Source: Pseudomonas sp. UBA2684
Lineage (GTDB): Bacteria > Pseudomonadota > Gammaproteobacteria > Pseudomonadales > Pseudomonadaceae
Length of the DNA stretch: 64,000 nt
Reading direction: 5' to 3'
NCBI GenBank assembly: GCA_002354655.1
Contig: DELY01000044.1
Location: forward strand, 153,041-217,040
The notes under the pieces were generated by a model. It was not told the DNA's origin and ran no database searches. It was given only the letters and a program-made list of their open reading frames with translations. Shown here in pieces: positions 7,848 to 16,130 of the stretch. Position 1 is the stretch's first letter; each line of letters begins with the position of its first letter. Both the position numbers and the translations under genes were made by a program.

Positions 7848-8999
7848 ATGGTCGCGCAGGCAGGCCCCGCCGCGCTTTCAACGCTGCTCGACGACGCCCT
7901 GCGGCAGCTGCCTGCCAGCTTGGAGCACACGCCCGCCAGCGATGGGTTCCTCTACAGCGGCAATCGCCATGAAAGCGTGCCCCGGGCGCTGTTTCTCGAC
8001 ACACGGCTGACCCCGCTGGAGCGCAATGCCTGGCAAATCATCCGGCTCATGCTCAACGCCGATGGTGTCACGGCGTTCCCCACCTACGACCAGTTGCGTC
8101 CCTACCTGGCCTCGACGCCCTGCGCGCAGCAGGCGTCGTACGAAACCGTGGCGCGGGCACTGACCCTGCTGCGCCTGACACGCTGGCTGAGCCTCGTGCG
8201 CCGCCGGCGCGATCCCAAGACCGGGCGCATCAAGGGCAACCTGTACGTCCTGCACGACGAGCCCCTCACCCCTTTTGAAGCCATGCAACTCGACCCCGAG
8301 TACCTGGGGCTGGTGAGCCATGCGCTCGAGCATGCCAGCAAGGCAGTGCAGCGGGTGGGCTACCGCACCCTCCTGGACATCAGCGAAGACCCATTGCTCA
8401 GCGGCCGCGTGTTGCCGACGCGGCTGCAGGTGCTGGTGCAACGCATGGCCCAGGGCGGCGTCAGCTCTCAGGCAAGTTATCCACAGGTGCAGCCTATCCA
8501 CGAATCCGAAGACAGTGCAAATGCCCTTCTTCGGAATGGCGAGCCGCCGTCTTCGGATTCCGAAGCAGGTACCAAAGCCAGCCAAACCGCCTCTCTTCGG
8601 AATCCGAAGCGGGACCGTACTAGTACTCGTATAGATAAATCCGTAAGTACGGTACCGCGTGTGCAAGAACACTCGCATCTGCGTCTGCCTGAGCGCTTTC
8701 TGGCGCTGCGCGAGGAGCAGCAGGCCGGCGCGCTGGTGGCCCTGCAGCAAGTGCAGGTTGAACAGCGACAGGCCGTGCTCGATGAATGGGCCGCGCGCTG
8801 TCGCAGCAACGAGGTGCGCAAACCGGCCGGCTACCTGTTCGGTATCATCCAGGCGGCCATTCGCGGTGAGTTCAACGCCTGGGCCGGACAGGACAAGATC
8901 AAGGCCGCCGCTGATCCGCCGCCTGCACCCCGAACGGCGAACCCCGAGGTGGTGCACACCCACCTCGCCCAGCTGCATGCCCTGTTGCACCCCAAGTGA
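7848..8999 (+). CDS. STY4528-family ICE replication protein
   Basis: A 383-residue protein of the pathogenicity-island replication family named after SPI-7 STY4528. Residues about 40-130 form a winged-helix module (TPLERNAWQIIRLMLNADGV, YETVARALTLLRLTRWLSLV) like those of plasmid and phage initiators. A low-complexity linker (about residues 205-280) is encoded by DNA carrying a DnaA box and four palindromic repeats, described separately as a candidate origin. The C-terminal part (LRVPERFLAL-like stretch to VRKPAGYLFGIIQAAIRGEF) recalls DnaT/DnaD-type helicase-loader tails. It follows the DUF2857 gene by 4 bases. Initiator role is inferred. Confidence 0.78.
   Translation: MVAQAGPAALSTLLDDALRQLPASLEHTPASDGFLYSGNRHESVPRALFLDTRLTPLERNAWQIIRLMLNADGVTAFPTYDQLRPYLASTPCAQQASYETVARALTLLRLTRWLSLVRRRRDPKTGRIKGNLYVLHDEPLTPFEAMQLDPEYLGLVSHALEHASKAVQRVGYRTLLDISEDPLLSGRVLPTRLQVLVQRMAQGGVSSQASYPQVQPIHESEDSANALLRNGEPPSSDSEAGTKASQTASLRNPKRDRTSTRIDKSVSTVPRVQEHSHLRLPERFLALREEQQAGALVALQQVQVEQRQAVLDEWAARCRSNEVRKPAGYLFGIIQAAIRGEFNAWAGQDKIKAAADPPPAPRTANPEVVHTHLAQLHALLHPK
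8477..8653. other. Candidate replication origin inside the STY4528 gene
   Basis: The segment contains a perfect DnaA box TTATCCACA (8477-8485); four related repeats of which two are perfect palindromes (CTTCGGATTCCGAAG 8551-8565, CTTCGGAATCCGAAG 8595-8609) and two partial (GAATCCGAAG 8502-8511, CTTCGGAAT 8529-8537); and an inverted repeat ACCGTACT / AGTACGGT (8614-8621, 8646-8653) around a 24-base spacer that is two-thirds A+T. Inferred repeat starts at 8497, 8529, 8551 and 8595 are 32, 22 and 44 bases apart, close to whole helical turns. The arrangement resembles origins embedded in initiator genes, such as lambda ori within gene O. Confidence 0.55.
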
Positions 9000-9032
9000 C
9001 GGTCGAGTAACCCTCCCTGGCTCTCTCTGGCG

Positions 9033-9049
9033 CTATCCCCAGGGGATAG
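9033..9049. promoter_or_regulatory. CTATCCCC-type palindrome upstream of the PFL_4669 gene
   Basis: CTATCCCC-A-GGGGATAG, a perfect 8-bp inverted repeat in the gap before the next gene. The same core recurs at 10933-10949. A dimeric regulator site is the simplest reading. Confidence 0.55.
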
Positions 9050-9168
9050 TTGCAACAGGCAGCCTTCCGCCCGGCAAAGCCGGCAGATCTCGACTGCGCT
9101 TTGTTAACTGACCGCCTTCTGCGCTCTGCTCAAGCTGGCGACTCGTTCCCCCTACGCGAGTCGTCCCC

Positions 9169-9969
9169 ATGGCCACCGACACCTCCTTGCAACTGAATCT
9201 CGGATCGCTGCGCAGTGCCATGTCGCTGACGCTGCACACCCATCACGCCTCGCGCATCTGGCACGGCCGCGCGGCCAGCGAGGGCAAACCCGGCATTGTC
9301 GGCTTGAACGGTTTCATCGCCATCGCCAACAAGATCAAGCGTGGCGCCGAGCAGGACGACCCCTACTCGGACTGGTGGATGCTGAGGCTCGAGGAAAAGC
9401 TGACGCAGACCAAGGACAGCCTGCAGGCCTTGCGTGAGCAGGTCGACCAAGCCCTGGCCGACGTACCGCCAGCGCTGTCGCTGGGCGAGAACATGAACGT
9501 ACAGCCGGTGAAGCTGCCGCTGTTCGTCAACGCGCAGCTCGGCTTCCTCGCCGTATACCTGCTGGCCGACTACGACGACCTGGCGCGCAAATTGATACTG
9601 GCCCACCACACTGCACTGATCGACCGCAGTACGCTCGAACGCTGGCTCAACGAAGGGGCCCACGCCCTGCGCAGCCTGTTCTCGCTGGCCCAGCAATATC
9701 GCTTCTCGGGCTGCACCCGGGATGACTTCGCGACCAAGAATGCCGCTGCTCGGGCCGCCCTGGAGAAACTCGGCGAACTGCCGCAGGAGGTGCTCGAAGG
9801 CACGCTGCGCTCGCGCTACGCACCGCCGATCATCAGGCGCTCGGCGCTGGCCGCCTCGGCACCGCAGGATGCCGCGGATGCCGCGGATGCCAGTGACGAC
9901 GATGCCCTGCCTGATAGCGCGGATATCACCCTGGCCGCCGCCGGCGATAACGAGGAGGCCTCCGCATGA
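9169..9969 (+). CDS. PFL_4669-family ICE protein (TIGR03761)
   Basis: A 266-residue soluble protein of the PFL_4669 / TIGR03761 family, conserved in PFGI-1-class ICEs. Recognisable stretches are HTHHASRIWHGR near the N-terminus, GIVGLNGFIAIANKIKRGAE and DDPYSDWWMLRLEEKL. The C-terminus is a short Ala/Asp-rich tail. Function is unknown; it lies in the replication/processing block with ssb and topB. Its stop overlaps the next start (ATGA). The spacer before it carries the 9033-9049 palindrome. Confidence 0.85.
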   Translation: MATDTSLQLNLGSLRSAMSLTLHTHHASRIWHGRAASEGKPGIVGLNGFIAIANKIKRGAEQDDPYSDWWMLRLEEKLTQTKDSLQALREQVDQALADVPPALSLGENMNVQPVKLPLFVNAQLGFLAVYLLADYDDLARKLILAHHTALIDRSTLERWLNEGAHALRSLFSLAQQYRFSGCTRDDFATKNAAARAALEKLGELPQEVLEGTLRSRYAPPIIRRSALAASAPQDAADAADASDDDALPDSADITLAAAGDNEEASA

Positions 9970-10517
9970 CCTCGACGCCGAGTACTGCGGCAGCCAGCCG
10001 CTTCTACCCCCTGGAACAGGCCGACTTCCTCAAGCTGGAACAGGCCGCCTCTCTAAAAGGCCTTTTACAGCCTTTTAAAGGTAAGGGGGCACTTACCCAG
10101 TGGGCCAGCCAGTGCCACAGGCTTCGCGATGAGTTGATCGAACTGGCGCAGCGACGCGTGCTGGCACAGGCGAATGCCTATCCCTTCCGCCTGCTGCCGG
10201 TGGAGCTGGCCCAGCAGACCACGGGCGCCGGCACGACCTTTCTGCGCTGGCGCAAGCCGGATCGCTCGACCATGGGCGTGGCGCTGTGGCAGGCGCTGAT
10301 CAGCAGCGCCACCACGCCCGATACCCTGCTCGATGATCTCTACGCCATGGAGGTCCAGCGCATCGTGCTGAACATGCAGATCAGCCTCTTGCACACGCTG
10401 GGCCGCCAAGCTCACGAGTGCGCCAGCAAGCTGGCCCAGGCCGAATCGCTTTACCTGCAGCGCGTCCCCGGAAGCGCTGCGTCCATCCGCACCACCTGTT
10501 CCAAGGAGTCACTATGA
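9966..10517 (+). CDS. DUF3158-family ICE protein
   Basis: A 183-residue protein of the DUF3158 family found directly upstream of ssb in ICEclc-type elements. It is mostly alpha-helical, with LEQADFLKLEQAASLKGLLQ near the start and FRLLPVELAQQTTGAGTTFL centrally. Both ends overlap neighbours by four bases (ATGA), implying one translationally coupled operon from the PFL_4669 gene to ssb. In ICEclc the inrR gene, a contributor to bistable integrase expression, lies beside ssb; whether this is its counterpart needs comparison. Confidence 0.78.
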   Translation: MTSTPSTAAASRFYPLEQADFLKLEQAASLKGLLQPFKGKGALTQWASQCHRLRDELIELAQRRVLAQANAYPFRLLPVELAQQTTGAGTTFLRWRKPDRSTMGVALWQALISSATTPDTLLDDLYAMEVQRIVLNMQISLLHTLGRQAHECASKLAQAESLYLQRVPGSAASIRTTCSKESL

Positions 10518-10909
10518 GCACGCACTTTGTTGGCGAAGGCAACATCGGTTCTGCGCCGGAGTTCAGGGAATTTCCCAGCGGTAACGACGAGCCCAGGCGG
10601 CTGTTGCGCCTGAACGTGTATTTCGACAATCCGGTTCCGACCAAGGAGGGCTATGACGATCGCGGCGGCTACTGGGCCCCCGTGGAGCTGTGGCACCGTG
10701 AGGCCGAGCACTGGAAAACGCTGTACCAGAAAGGCATGCGCGTCCTGGTGGAGGGCCGCACGGTGCGCGATGAGTGGGAGGACGCCGACGAGAACGAGCG
10801 CGTGACCTTCAAGATCGAGGCGCGGCGTGTCGGCATCCTGCCGTACCGACTCGATGCCGTAACCCTGAGCCCGAAACCGGCCAACGAGCCCGCCCAGCCG
10901 GCTGAGTGA
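10514..10909 (+). CDS. ssb: Single-stranded DNA-binding protein of the ICE
   Basis: A 131-residue OB-fold protein (MSTHFVGEGNIGSAPEFREF, RLLRLNVYFDNPV, MRVLVEGRTVRDEWED). It is shorter than chromosomal SSB (about 170 residues) and lacks the acidic DDDIPF-type C-terminal tip, ending in NEPAQPAE. ICE-type SSBs coat the transferred strand or the rolling-circle intermediate. AAGGAG precedes the ATG, which overlaps the DUF3158 stop. Confidence 0.85.
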   Translation: MSTHFVGEGNIGSAPEFREFPSGNDEPRRLLRLNVYFDNPVPTKEGYDDRGGYWAPVELWHREAEHWKTLYQKGMRVLVEGRTVRDEWEDADENERVTFKIEARRVGILPYRLDAVTLSPKPANEPAQPAE

Positions 10910-10923
10910 TACCGCATAAGACG

Positions 10924-10958
10924 TCCATGGAACTATCCCCGGGGGATAGTTCCATGGA
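10924..10958. promoter_or_regulatory. 35-base perfect palindrome upstream of topB
   Basis: Two 17-base arms (TCCATGGAACTATCCCC and its complement) flank a single G at 10941. The inner 17 bases match the palindrome core at 9033-9049 with a different central base. It lies between ssb and topB. No T run follows, so it is probably an operator or activator site, although the RNA could form a hairpin. Confidence 0.6.
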
Positions 10959-11148
10959 GTTCCACTGAGGTCCGCCGCCGCCGTGAACGAAGCTGCAGGT
11001 GATTACGTGCCTCAGGCTCTGTTCACATCTCTGAGAGGATGCCTACCACCGCACAACTGGGGCGCTGCCGCTGCCACGTTATTTGCTGTCGCCGAGATCA
11101 CGGATGGCCATGCTGAGGCTCACTCAATGCCCCTACCCCGGAGCCTGT

Positions 11149-13167
11149 ATGCGCCTGTTTCTCTGCGAGAAGCCATCCCAGGGAAAAGACATCGCCCGTG
11201 TGCTGGGGGCTGGCCAGCGCGGCAGCGGCTGCTACAGCGCAGCGGGCACCGTGGTGACCTGGTGCATTGGTCATCTGATCGAGGCCGCCCCACCGGAAGC
11301 CTACGGCGAGCAGTACAAGCGCTGGTCGCTCGAGCAGCTTCCGATCATTCCCGAGCGCTGGCGTGTCGAGCCGAAAGCCGCAACCGCTGCGCAATTGAAG
11401 ATCGTCAAACAGCTGGTCGGCCAGGCCAGCGAGCTGGTGATCGCGACCGACGCGGACCGCGAAGGCGAGATGATCGCCCGCGAGATCATCGAGCTGTGCG
11501 GCTATCGCGGGCCCATCCAGCGGCTGTGGCTGTCGGCGCTCAACGACGCGAGCATTCGCAAGGCGCTGGGCGCGCTGAAGCCGTCGAGCGAGACGCTGCC
11601 GCTGTACGCTGCGGCGCTCGCGCGCTCCCGCGCGGACTGGCTGGTCGGCATCAACCTGAGCCGCCTGTTCACCCTGCTGGGGCGTCAGGCCGGCTACGAT
11701 GGCGTACTCTCGGTCGGCCGGGTGCAGACTCCGACGCTGGCCCTGGTGGTCACGCGCGACCGCGAGATCGCACGCTTCCTGCCGGTGCCGTTCTGGAGCA
11801 TCGAGGTCAGGCTATCGGCAGGTGGGCACAGCTTCCTCGCCAACTGGATCGCCCCTGACGGCTGCAGCGATGATGCGGGCCGCTGCCTGCAGCAGGCGGT
11901 GGCCCAACAAGCCGCCGATCGCCTGCGCGCCGCCGGCAGCGCCCAGGCGGTCGCCGTCGCAACGGAGCGCGTGCGTGAGGCGCCACCGCTACCCTTCGAC
12001 CTGGGTACGCTGCAGGAGGTGTGCTCGCGGCAACTCGCTCTGGATGTGCAGGAGACGCTGGACATTGCCCAGTCCCTGTACGAGACGCACAAGGCGACGA
12101 CCTATCCGCGTTCGGATTCGGGTTACCTGCCCGAAAGCATGTTCGCCGAGGTGCCGGCCGTACTCGCCGCCATGCTCGCCACCGATCCCAGCCTGCGTCC
12201 GCTGCTGGAGCAGCTCGACCGTACTCAGCGCTCACGCGCCTGGAACGACAGCAAGGTGTCGGCCCACCACGGCATCATCCCGACGCTGGAGCCGGCGAAC
12301 CTGGCGGCCATGAGCGACAAGGAGCTGGCGGTCTACAGGCTGATCCGCGCGCACTACCTCGCGCAGTTTCTGCCGCATCACGAGTTCGACCGCACGACGG
12401 CGCAGTTGTGCTGCAGCGGGCAGACCCTACAGGCCGTTGGCAAGCAGGTGATCATCCCCGGCTGGCACCAGGTGCTGGCCGTCCCGGAAGCGGACAACGT
12501 CGACGGCGAGGCGGCCCCGCGCAGCCAGGTATTGCCAGCCTTGCATGAAGGTCTGTCCTGCCAGGTCGACCACGTCGATCTGAAAGCTCTCAAGACGCAG
12601 CCGCCAAAACCCTATACCCAAGGCGATCTGATCAAGGCAATGAAAGGCGTCGCCAAGCTGGTCACTGATCCGCGGTTGAAGCAGAAGCTGAAAGAGACCA
12701 CCGGCATTGGCACCGAAGCCACCCGTGCCAGCATCATCAAAGGTCTGCTCGAGCGTGGTTACCTGCTCAAGAAAGGTCGCGCCGTGCGGGCCTCCGATGC
12801 GGCGGGCACGCTGATCGATGCCGTGCCCGCGGCCATCACCGATCCCGGTACGACCGCTATCTGGGAGCAGGCCCTGGACATGATCGAAGCCGGTGACATG
12901 ACGCTGGAAACCTTCGTCGCCAAGCAATCCATATGGATCACCCAACTGGTGCAGCAGTACCGCGTGACCACTCTGGCCATCAAACTCCCTGAGGGCCCCG
13001 CCTGCCCGCTGTGCGGCAGCGCCATGCGTCAACGCACCGGCAAGACCGGCCTGTTCTGGTCCTGCTGCCGCTATCCCGATTGCAAAGGCACCCTGCCCAT
13101 CGAGAACGGCCGGCAGGCCAGCGCCAAGCGCAGCACACCACGCAAGCCGCGGCAGATCTCAAAATAG
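11149..13167 (+). CDS. topB: DNA topoisomerase III
   Basis: A 672-residue type IA topoisomerase. The TOPRIM domain opens with MRLFLCEKPSQGKDIARVLG and contains the acidic TDADREGEMIAREII motif. The catalytic tyrosine is Y319 in TYPRSDSGYLP. A C-terminal zinc-ribbon has CPLC and CRYPDCKG. The ATG at 11149 is chosen because it gives the canonical N-terminus, with GGAG just upstream; an in-frame ATG at 11083 adds 22 unrelated residues. Element-encoded TopB enzymes are standard in this ICE family and probably decatenate or process replication/transfer intermediates. Confidence 0.95.
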   Translation: MRLFLCEKPSQGKDIARVLGAGQRGSGCYSAAGTVVTWCIGHLIEAAPPEAYGEQYKRWSLEQLPIIPERWRVEPKAATAAQLKIVKQLVGQASELVIATDADREGEMIAREIIELCGYRGPIQRLWLSALNDASIRKALGALKPSSETLPLYAAALARSRADWLVGINLSRLFTLLGRQAGYDGVLSVGRVQTPTLALVVTRDREIARFLPVPFWSIEVRLSAGGHSFLANWIAPDGCSDDAGRCLQQAVAQQAADRLRAAGSAQAVAVATERVREAPPLPFDLGTLQEVCSRQLALDVQETLDIAQSLYETHKATTYPRSDSGYLPESMFAEVPAVLAAMLATDPSLRPLLEQLDRTQRSRAWNDSKVSAHHGIIPTLEPANLAAMSDKELAVYRLIRAHYLAQFLPHHEFDRTTAQLCCSGQTLQAVGKQVIIPGWHQVLAVPEADNVDGEAAPRSQVLPALHEGLSCQVDHVDLKALKTQPPKPYTQGDLIKAMKGVAKLVTDPRLKQKLKETTGIGTEATRASIIKGLLERGYLLKKGRAVRASDAAGTLIDAVPAAITDPGTTAIWEQALDMIEAGDMTLETFVAKQSIWITQLVQQYRVTTLAIKLPEGPACPLCGSAMRQRTGKTGLFWSCCRYPDCKGTLPIENGRQASAKRSTPRKPRQISK

Positions 13168-13987
13168 CTCGCCCCCCTTTCCCCATCGTATCGACCACGG
13201 TCGATGCGCATCCCTCGTGCCCGCGGGGAACCCAGCACGCCCCTCCTTCTGCAACGCGTGCCCGTCTCCAGTGTGTCGCTGGATCGACGGGAAGGCTGAC
13301 TCATCCAGCGTCCATATACCCGGATAGGTTGATCTGCTGAGTGTCGCGATGAAGGGTCCCCTGGCGCCTTGTCTCGAAACCCGACGAGGCTCCAGGAGAC
13401 CCTTCGGGTCGAATGGTATTCAGTGCCGGCGCCCACCGGCGAAACAACGGGTTCCTTTTGTGCGCGGATGCGTGCCAAAGGATGTCGACCCCAGCCACGA
13501 CACGGGTCGAGTGCAATTGCTGCGACAGCGGATGGCTTTGACGACGGCCACGCCCTGCATCAGTTCACAGGTGGTGTCTTGCTCGACAGCCGAAGGCCCA
13601 GGTCTTCGGCTCCTTTTCTCCTGCCCACTCGAAACCGCCGGTGCGACGAGCGAGTCGCCGCCGAACCATGAATAGGGGTTAGCCGAAATGCACCCTCAAC
13701 CCAGCTGACAACGCGCGCTTTTCCCTGCAGAACAAACGCGAGTGCTCCGACCAACCGCAAAATCAGGAGGTTACCGGTTTCTCATTTCCCGCTGACGCAC
13801 CGCCCCTCGCCGCTCGAAGCTGCCCCCATGCGTCGTCGACCTCGGTCGACACCATGGCCGCAGCACGGGTCCTCGGCTGCACCGCGGCATCCCCCGCGCC
13901 GACCCAACCAGTCCGCCCCGCACCGCCTTGCGGACGAACGCCGGCAAGGCGTCGGTGCTTTGTTCCATTTCAGCCAGGAGGCTTGCC
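13168..13987. other. Long intergenic region with hairpins
   Basis: About 820 bases with no supportable gene. It contains several hairpins: ATCGACC/GGTCGAT just after topB, GACCC/GGGTC near 13400, the terminator-like hairpin at 13589, and GTCGACC-TC-GGTCGAC at 13835-13850. A GCATCCC-centred segment near 13885 recalls the leaders at 19897 and 49715. The last 200 bases are probably a structured leader of the following small gene. Confidence 0.45.
13589..13617 (+). terminator. Candidate rho-independent terminator
   Basis: GCCGAAG / CTTCGGC (13589-13595 and 13604-13610) with an 8-base loop is followed by TCCTTTT. It probably ends the topB transcript. Confidence 0.5.
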
Positions 13988-14236
13988 ATGTCCCATGCCC
14001 CTCCCTCGTCCCCCATTACCACCCAGGCCCAAGCCGAATCCATCGGCTACCTGGCCCTGACCTACGTGGGTAAACGCCTGCCCTTACAGGTACGCCAAAG
14101 CGCCGCCGGCTACTTCATCGGCACTGCCGACCACAACGGCCCGGTCTCGCGCGAGTCCGTCGAGTACTTCCGCTCATACGAAGCTGCAGAGCGGGCCCTG
14201 AGCACAGGGCACTGGCAGCAGCGCCTCCATCCCTGA
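13988..14236 (+). CDS. Small ICE hypothetical protein
   Basis: An 82-residue protein. The chosen ATG has AGGAGG six bases upstream; the longer in-frame start at 13928 lies in the leader. The sequence has a compact beta-rich look (SIGYLALTYVGKRLPLQVRQ, AAGYFIGTADHNGPVSRESV) and no membrane segment or signal. No family recognised with certainty. It is preceded by a long hairpin-rich leader and followed within 25 bases by another small ICE gene, suggesting one transcript. Confidence 0.65.
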   Translation: MSHAPPSSPITTQAQAESIGYLALTYVGKRLPLQVRQSAAGYFIGTADHNGPVSRESVEYFRSYEAAERALSTGHWQQRLHP

Positions 14237-14259
14237 ACCCTACCCATCGGGAGACCATC

Positions 14260-14652
14260 ATGAATCAGTCTTTACCCCCAGACGTCCTTGATCAGATCGC
14301 GCGGGAAATGCTGCATTTCGACAATGCCCCTGCGGCATTCCTGCAGGCATGGAAACGCGGCGTTCACATCGCCGGTGCCGAGTGGTTCGGCGATGGCACT
14401 CGTGCCGGGCTGCAGCAGGCCACGAGCAAGTGGGAACTGCGGCCGAATGTGCAGCGGCTCAGCGAGGCCCTGGGCGTGTTGAGCAGCGGCCAACGGCTGT
14501 TCCTCTCCGCGATGGTCAGCTTTTACAACGCCAGTGAAGGCGGCGCGATGCTCAAACGCTGCCAGTTCGAGGGGCTTGCCGATCTTGGCGGTCTTGATCT
14601 GGAGCGCCGCAAGGTCATCGCCGAGCTGGTACTGCACTACGACGGCTGGTGA
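14260..14652 (+). CDS. ICE hypothetical protein
   Basis: A 130-residue soluble protein with GGGAGA before its ATG. It contains AGAEWFGDGTRAGLQQATSK and YNASEGGAMLKRCQFEGLAD, and ends in VLHYDGW. Proteins of this type recur between topB and the STY4534 gene of PAGI-2-like elements. No function or domain can be assigned; the composition is that of a helical cytoplasmic protein. Confidence 0.7.
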   Translation: MNQSLPPDVLDQIAREMLHFDNAPAAFLQAWKRGVHIAGAEWFGDGTRAGLQQATSKWELRPNVQRLSEALGVLSSGQRLFLSAMVSFYNASEGGAMLKRCQFEGLADLGGLDLERRKVIAELVLHYDGW

Positions 14653-14690
14653 GCCTGCCGCTCTCAGCCTCTCCGTTTTCCCAGCCCACG

Positions 14691-14706
14691 AGGGACGCGC
14701 GTCCCT
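14691..14706. promoter_or_regulatory. 16-base perfect palindrome before the DUF5983 gene
   Basis: AGGGACGCGCGTCCCT in the 96-base gap between two ICE genes. It could be a protein-binding site or fold as a leader hairpin. Confidence 0.4.
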
Positions 14707-14748
14707 TGGGGGCCATGTCCCTCCGTCTTTTTCGACAGGAGCGACACC

Positions 14749-15462
14749 ATGAACAGCTCGATCAATCCCTTTACCCGTGGCTACCACGGCTTTGATATTC
14801 AGCGAGTCGCCGTCATCGGCTACGACGACCGCTGCCCAATGACCTATCTGCCGCTGCATGCTTCACAAAGCCATGTGCCGTACGCACAACTGATCCACCG
14901 TCGTTGCATCTTCAGCGACGATTTCGTGCTCGTCACTGAAGGTCAGCAGGTTACAACGGAGCTCGACACGCTCTGCAGCGGAACCGGCATGATCCTGGCT
15001 GTGCTCTACAGCATTTACGGCGACGACAACGGCGTATCCAGCCACATCGGCGATGCCCAGACCCTGGAAGCCGCGCGCGAAGTGGTTCAGCGCCTGAGCT
15101 TCGAGACCGGGCATTACAGTCGTTGCTGGGAGATCAGCAGTGCGCATGTCACCGAGGATGCGATTCGCTACCTGGAGGACATGGCGGCTACCGAAACGCC
15201 CACCGGCCTGCTGTTCGTTGCTTTTCACATCCCCTGCTCACCGGCTGTCGGAGTGAAGCTGATCGCCACGCCTTGGACGAGCGCCAACCTGTCGCACGTC
15301 GAAGGCATCACGGCTGAACAATTGCGGCAGGAGCATCTGGATCAGGGCATCCCGCCGTCATTGCTGGAAGTTCTGCATCAGGCGGCCGCTGCCGACGTCC
15401 GCATCCTGATTCTGGATGCCGATGCCACCACGCTCGACGGGCTCGCGCTGTATCAGGCGTAA
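14749..15462 (+). CDS. DUF5983-like ICE protein
   Basis: A 237-residue protein resembling a conserved ICE family annotated as DUF5983. Characteristic pieces are DIQRVAVIGYDDRCPMTYLP, SQSHVPYAQLIHRRCI and VRILILDADATTLDGL at the C-terminus, where the AxxLDGL pattern is conserved in many ICE cargo-like proteins. GGAG lies 8 bases before the ATG. There is no signal peptide. Function unknown. It is the last ICE gene before the inserted sensory module. Confidence 0.7.
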   Translation: MNSSINPFTRGYHGFDIQRVAVIGYDDRCPMTYLPLHASQSHVPYAQLIHRRCIFSDDFVLVTEGQQVTTELDTLCSGTGMILAVLYSIYGDDNGVSSHIGDAQTLEAAREVVQRLSFETGHYSRCWEISSAHVTEDAIRYLEDMAATETPTGLLFVAFHIPCSPAVGVKLIATPWTSANLSHVEGITAEQLRQEHLDQGIPPSLLEVLHQAAAADVRILILDADATTLDGLALYQA

Positions 15463-16130
15463 CACCGGGCAGTTGGAACGCTCCCTGGTCTTACTCACCC
15501 TGCACCTAGCAGTGTAACGCGCTTGACTCGCGGCCTGATTGATTCTCCATGTCTCACCAGTGTCGAACTTTCATCGACTACCCCCGCCAGCTTTAACTTA
15601 GGCATACGGGTCATGCCCATTCATTGAGCCCGTAGATCTGCTTCCGGGTTGCCCCATAGAAACCCGAGATGCACCTGGGGAAACGAAGAAGACTTCCTGG
15701 TGGTGGCCAATGCGCGGATTCCACCCGCCAAGTTTTCCGATGGGCAGATGACCTTCGTCGACGCCGAATCTTGCAGTGAGCGAACTTCGCGCCTCTCGCA
15801 CGGGCCACGCACCAATCTGGTGAGCACGCAGTGTCGGCCGTGCCCGCGCCAGTGCTGGCCAGATGCCGCTCCGATGCATCGTCAGGCCGGGCCAGGTTTG
15901 CTGGCACCTTTTCTGCATTCAACCTGCTACCAGCGAAACACAACCGCGGGATTCGCTCCTGCAAGGCAACGGCGCCTGAACCCACTGCGGCTTTCTCCGC
16001 AGGGATTCAGGCGTTTTTTTTGAGGTATCGGTTGGGTGCCGGGCCAGCAGAGCCGGCAACTCGCCATGTTCCTCGCAACAGGTAACCGGGACCTGGCTTT
16101 GCTCGCAGCGACCGGCGGAGAAATGGACTC
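15463..16130. other. Intergenic region, junction with the sensory module
   Basis: About 670 bases with no supportable gene. It ends in a strong terminator (15973-16021). The boundary between ICE backbone and inserted module probably lies here. I see no insertion sequence or direct repeat marking it. Confidence 0.45.
15973..16021 (+). terminator. Strong rho-independent terminator
   Basis: CGCCTGAA / TTCAGGCG outer stem (15973-15980, 16006-16013) with an inner CTGCGG / CCGCAG stem, followed by eight T. It insulates the next genes from upstream transcription. Confidence 0.8.

Noticed and set aside
15598-16085. Several 80-120-codon frames between the DUF5983-like gene and the chemoreceptor
   Set aside because: Mutually overlapping on both strands, no ribosome-binding sites, Arg/Cys/Pro-rich products; one crosses the terminator.
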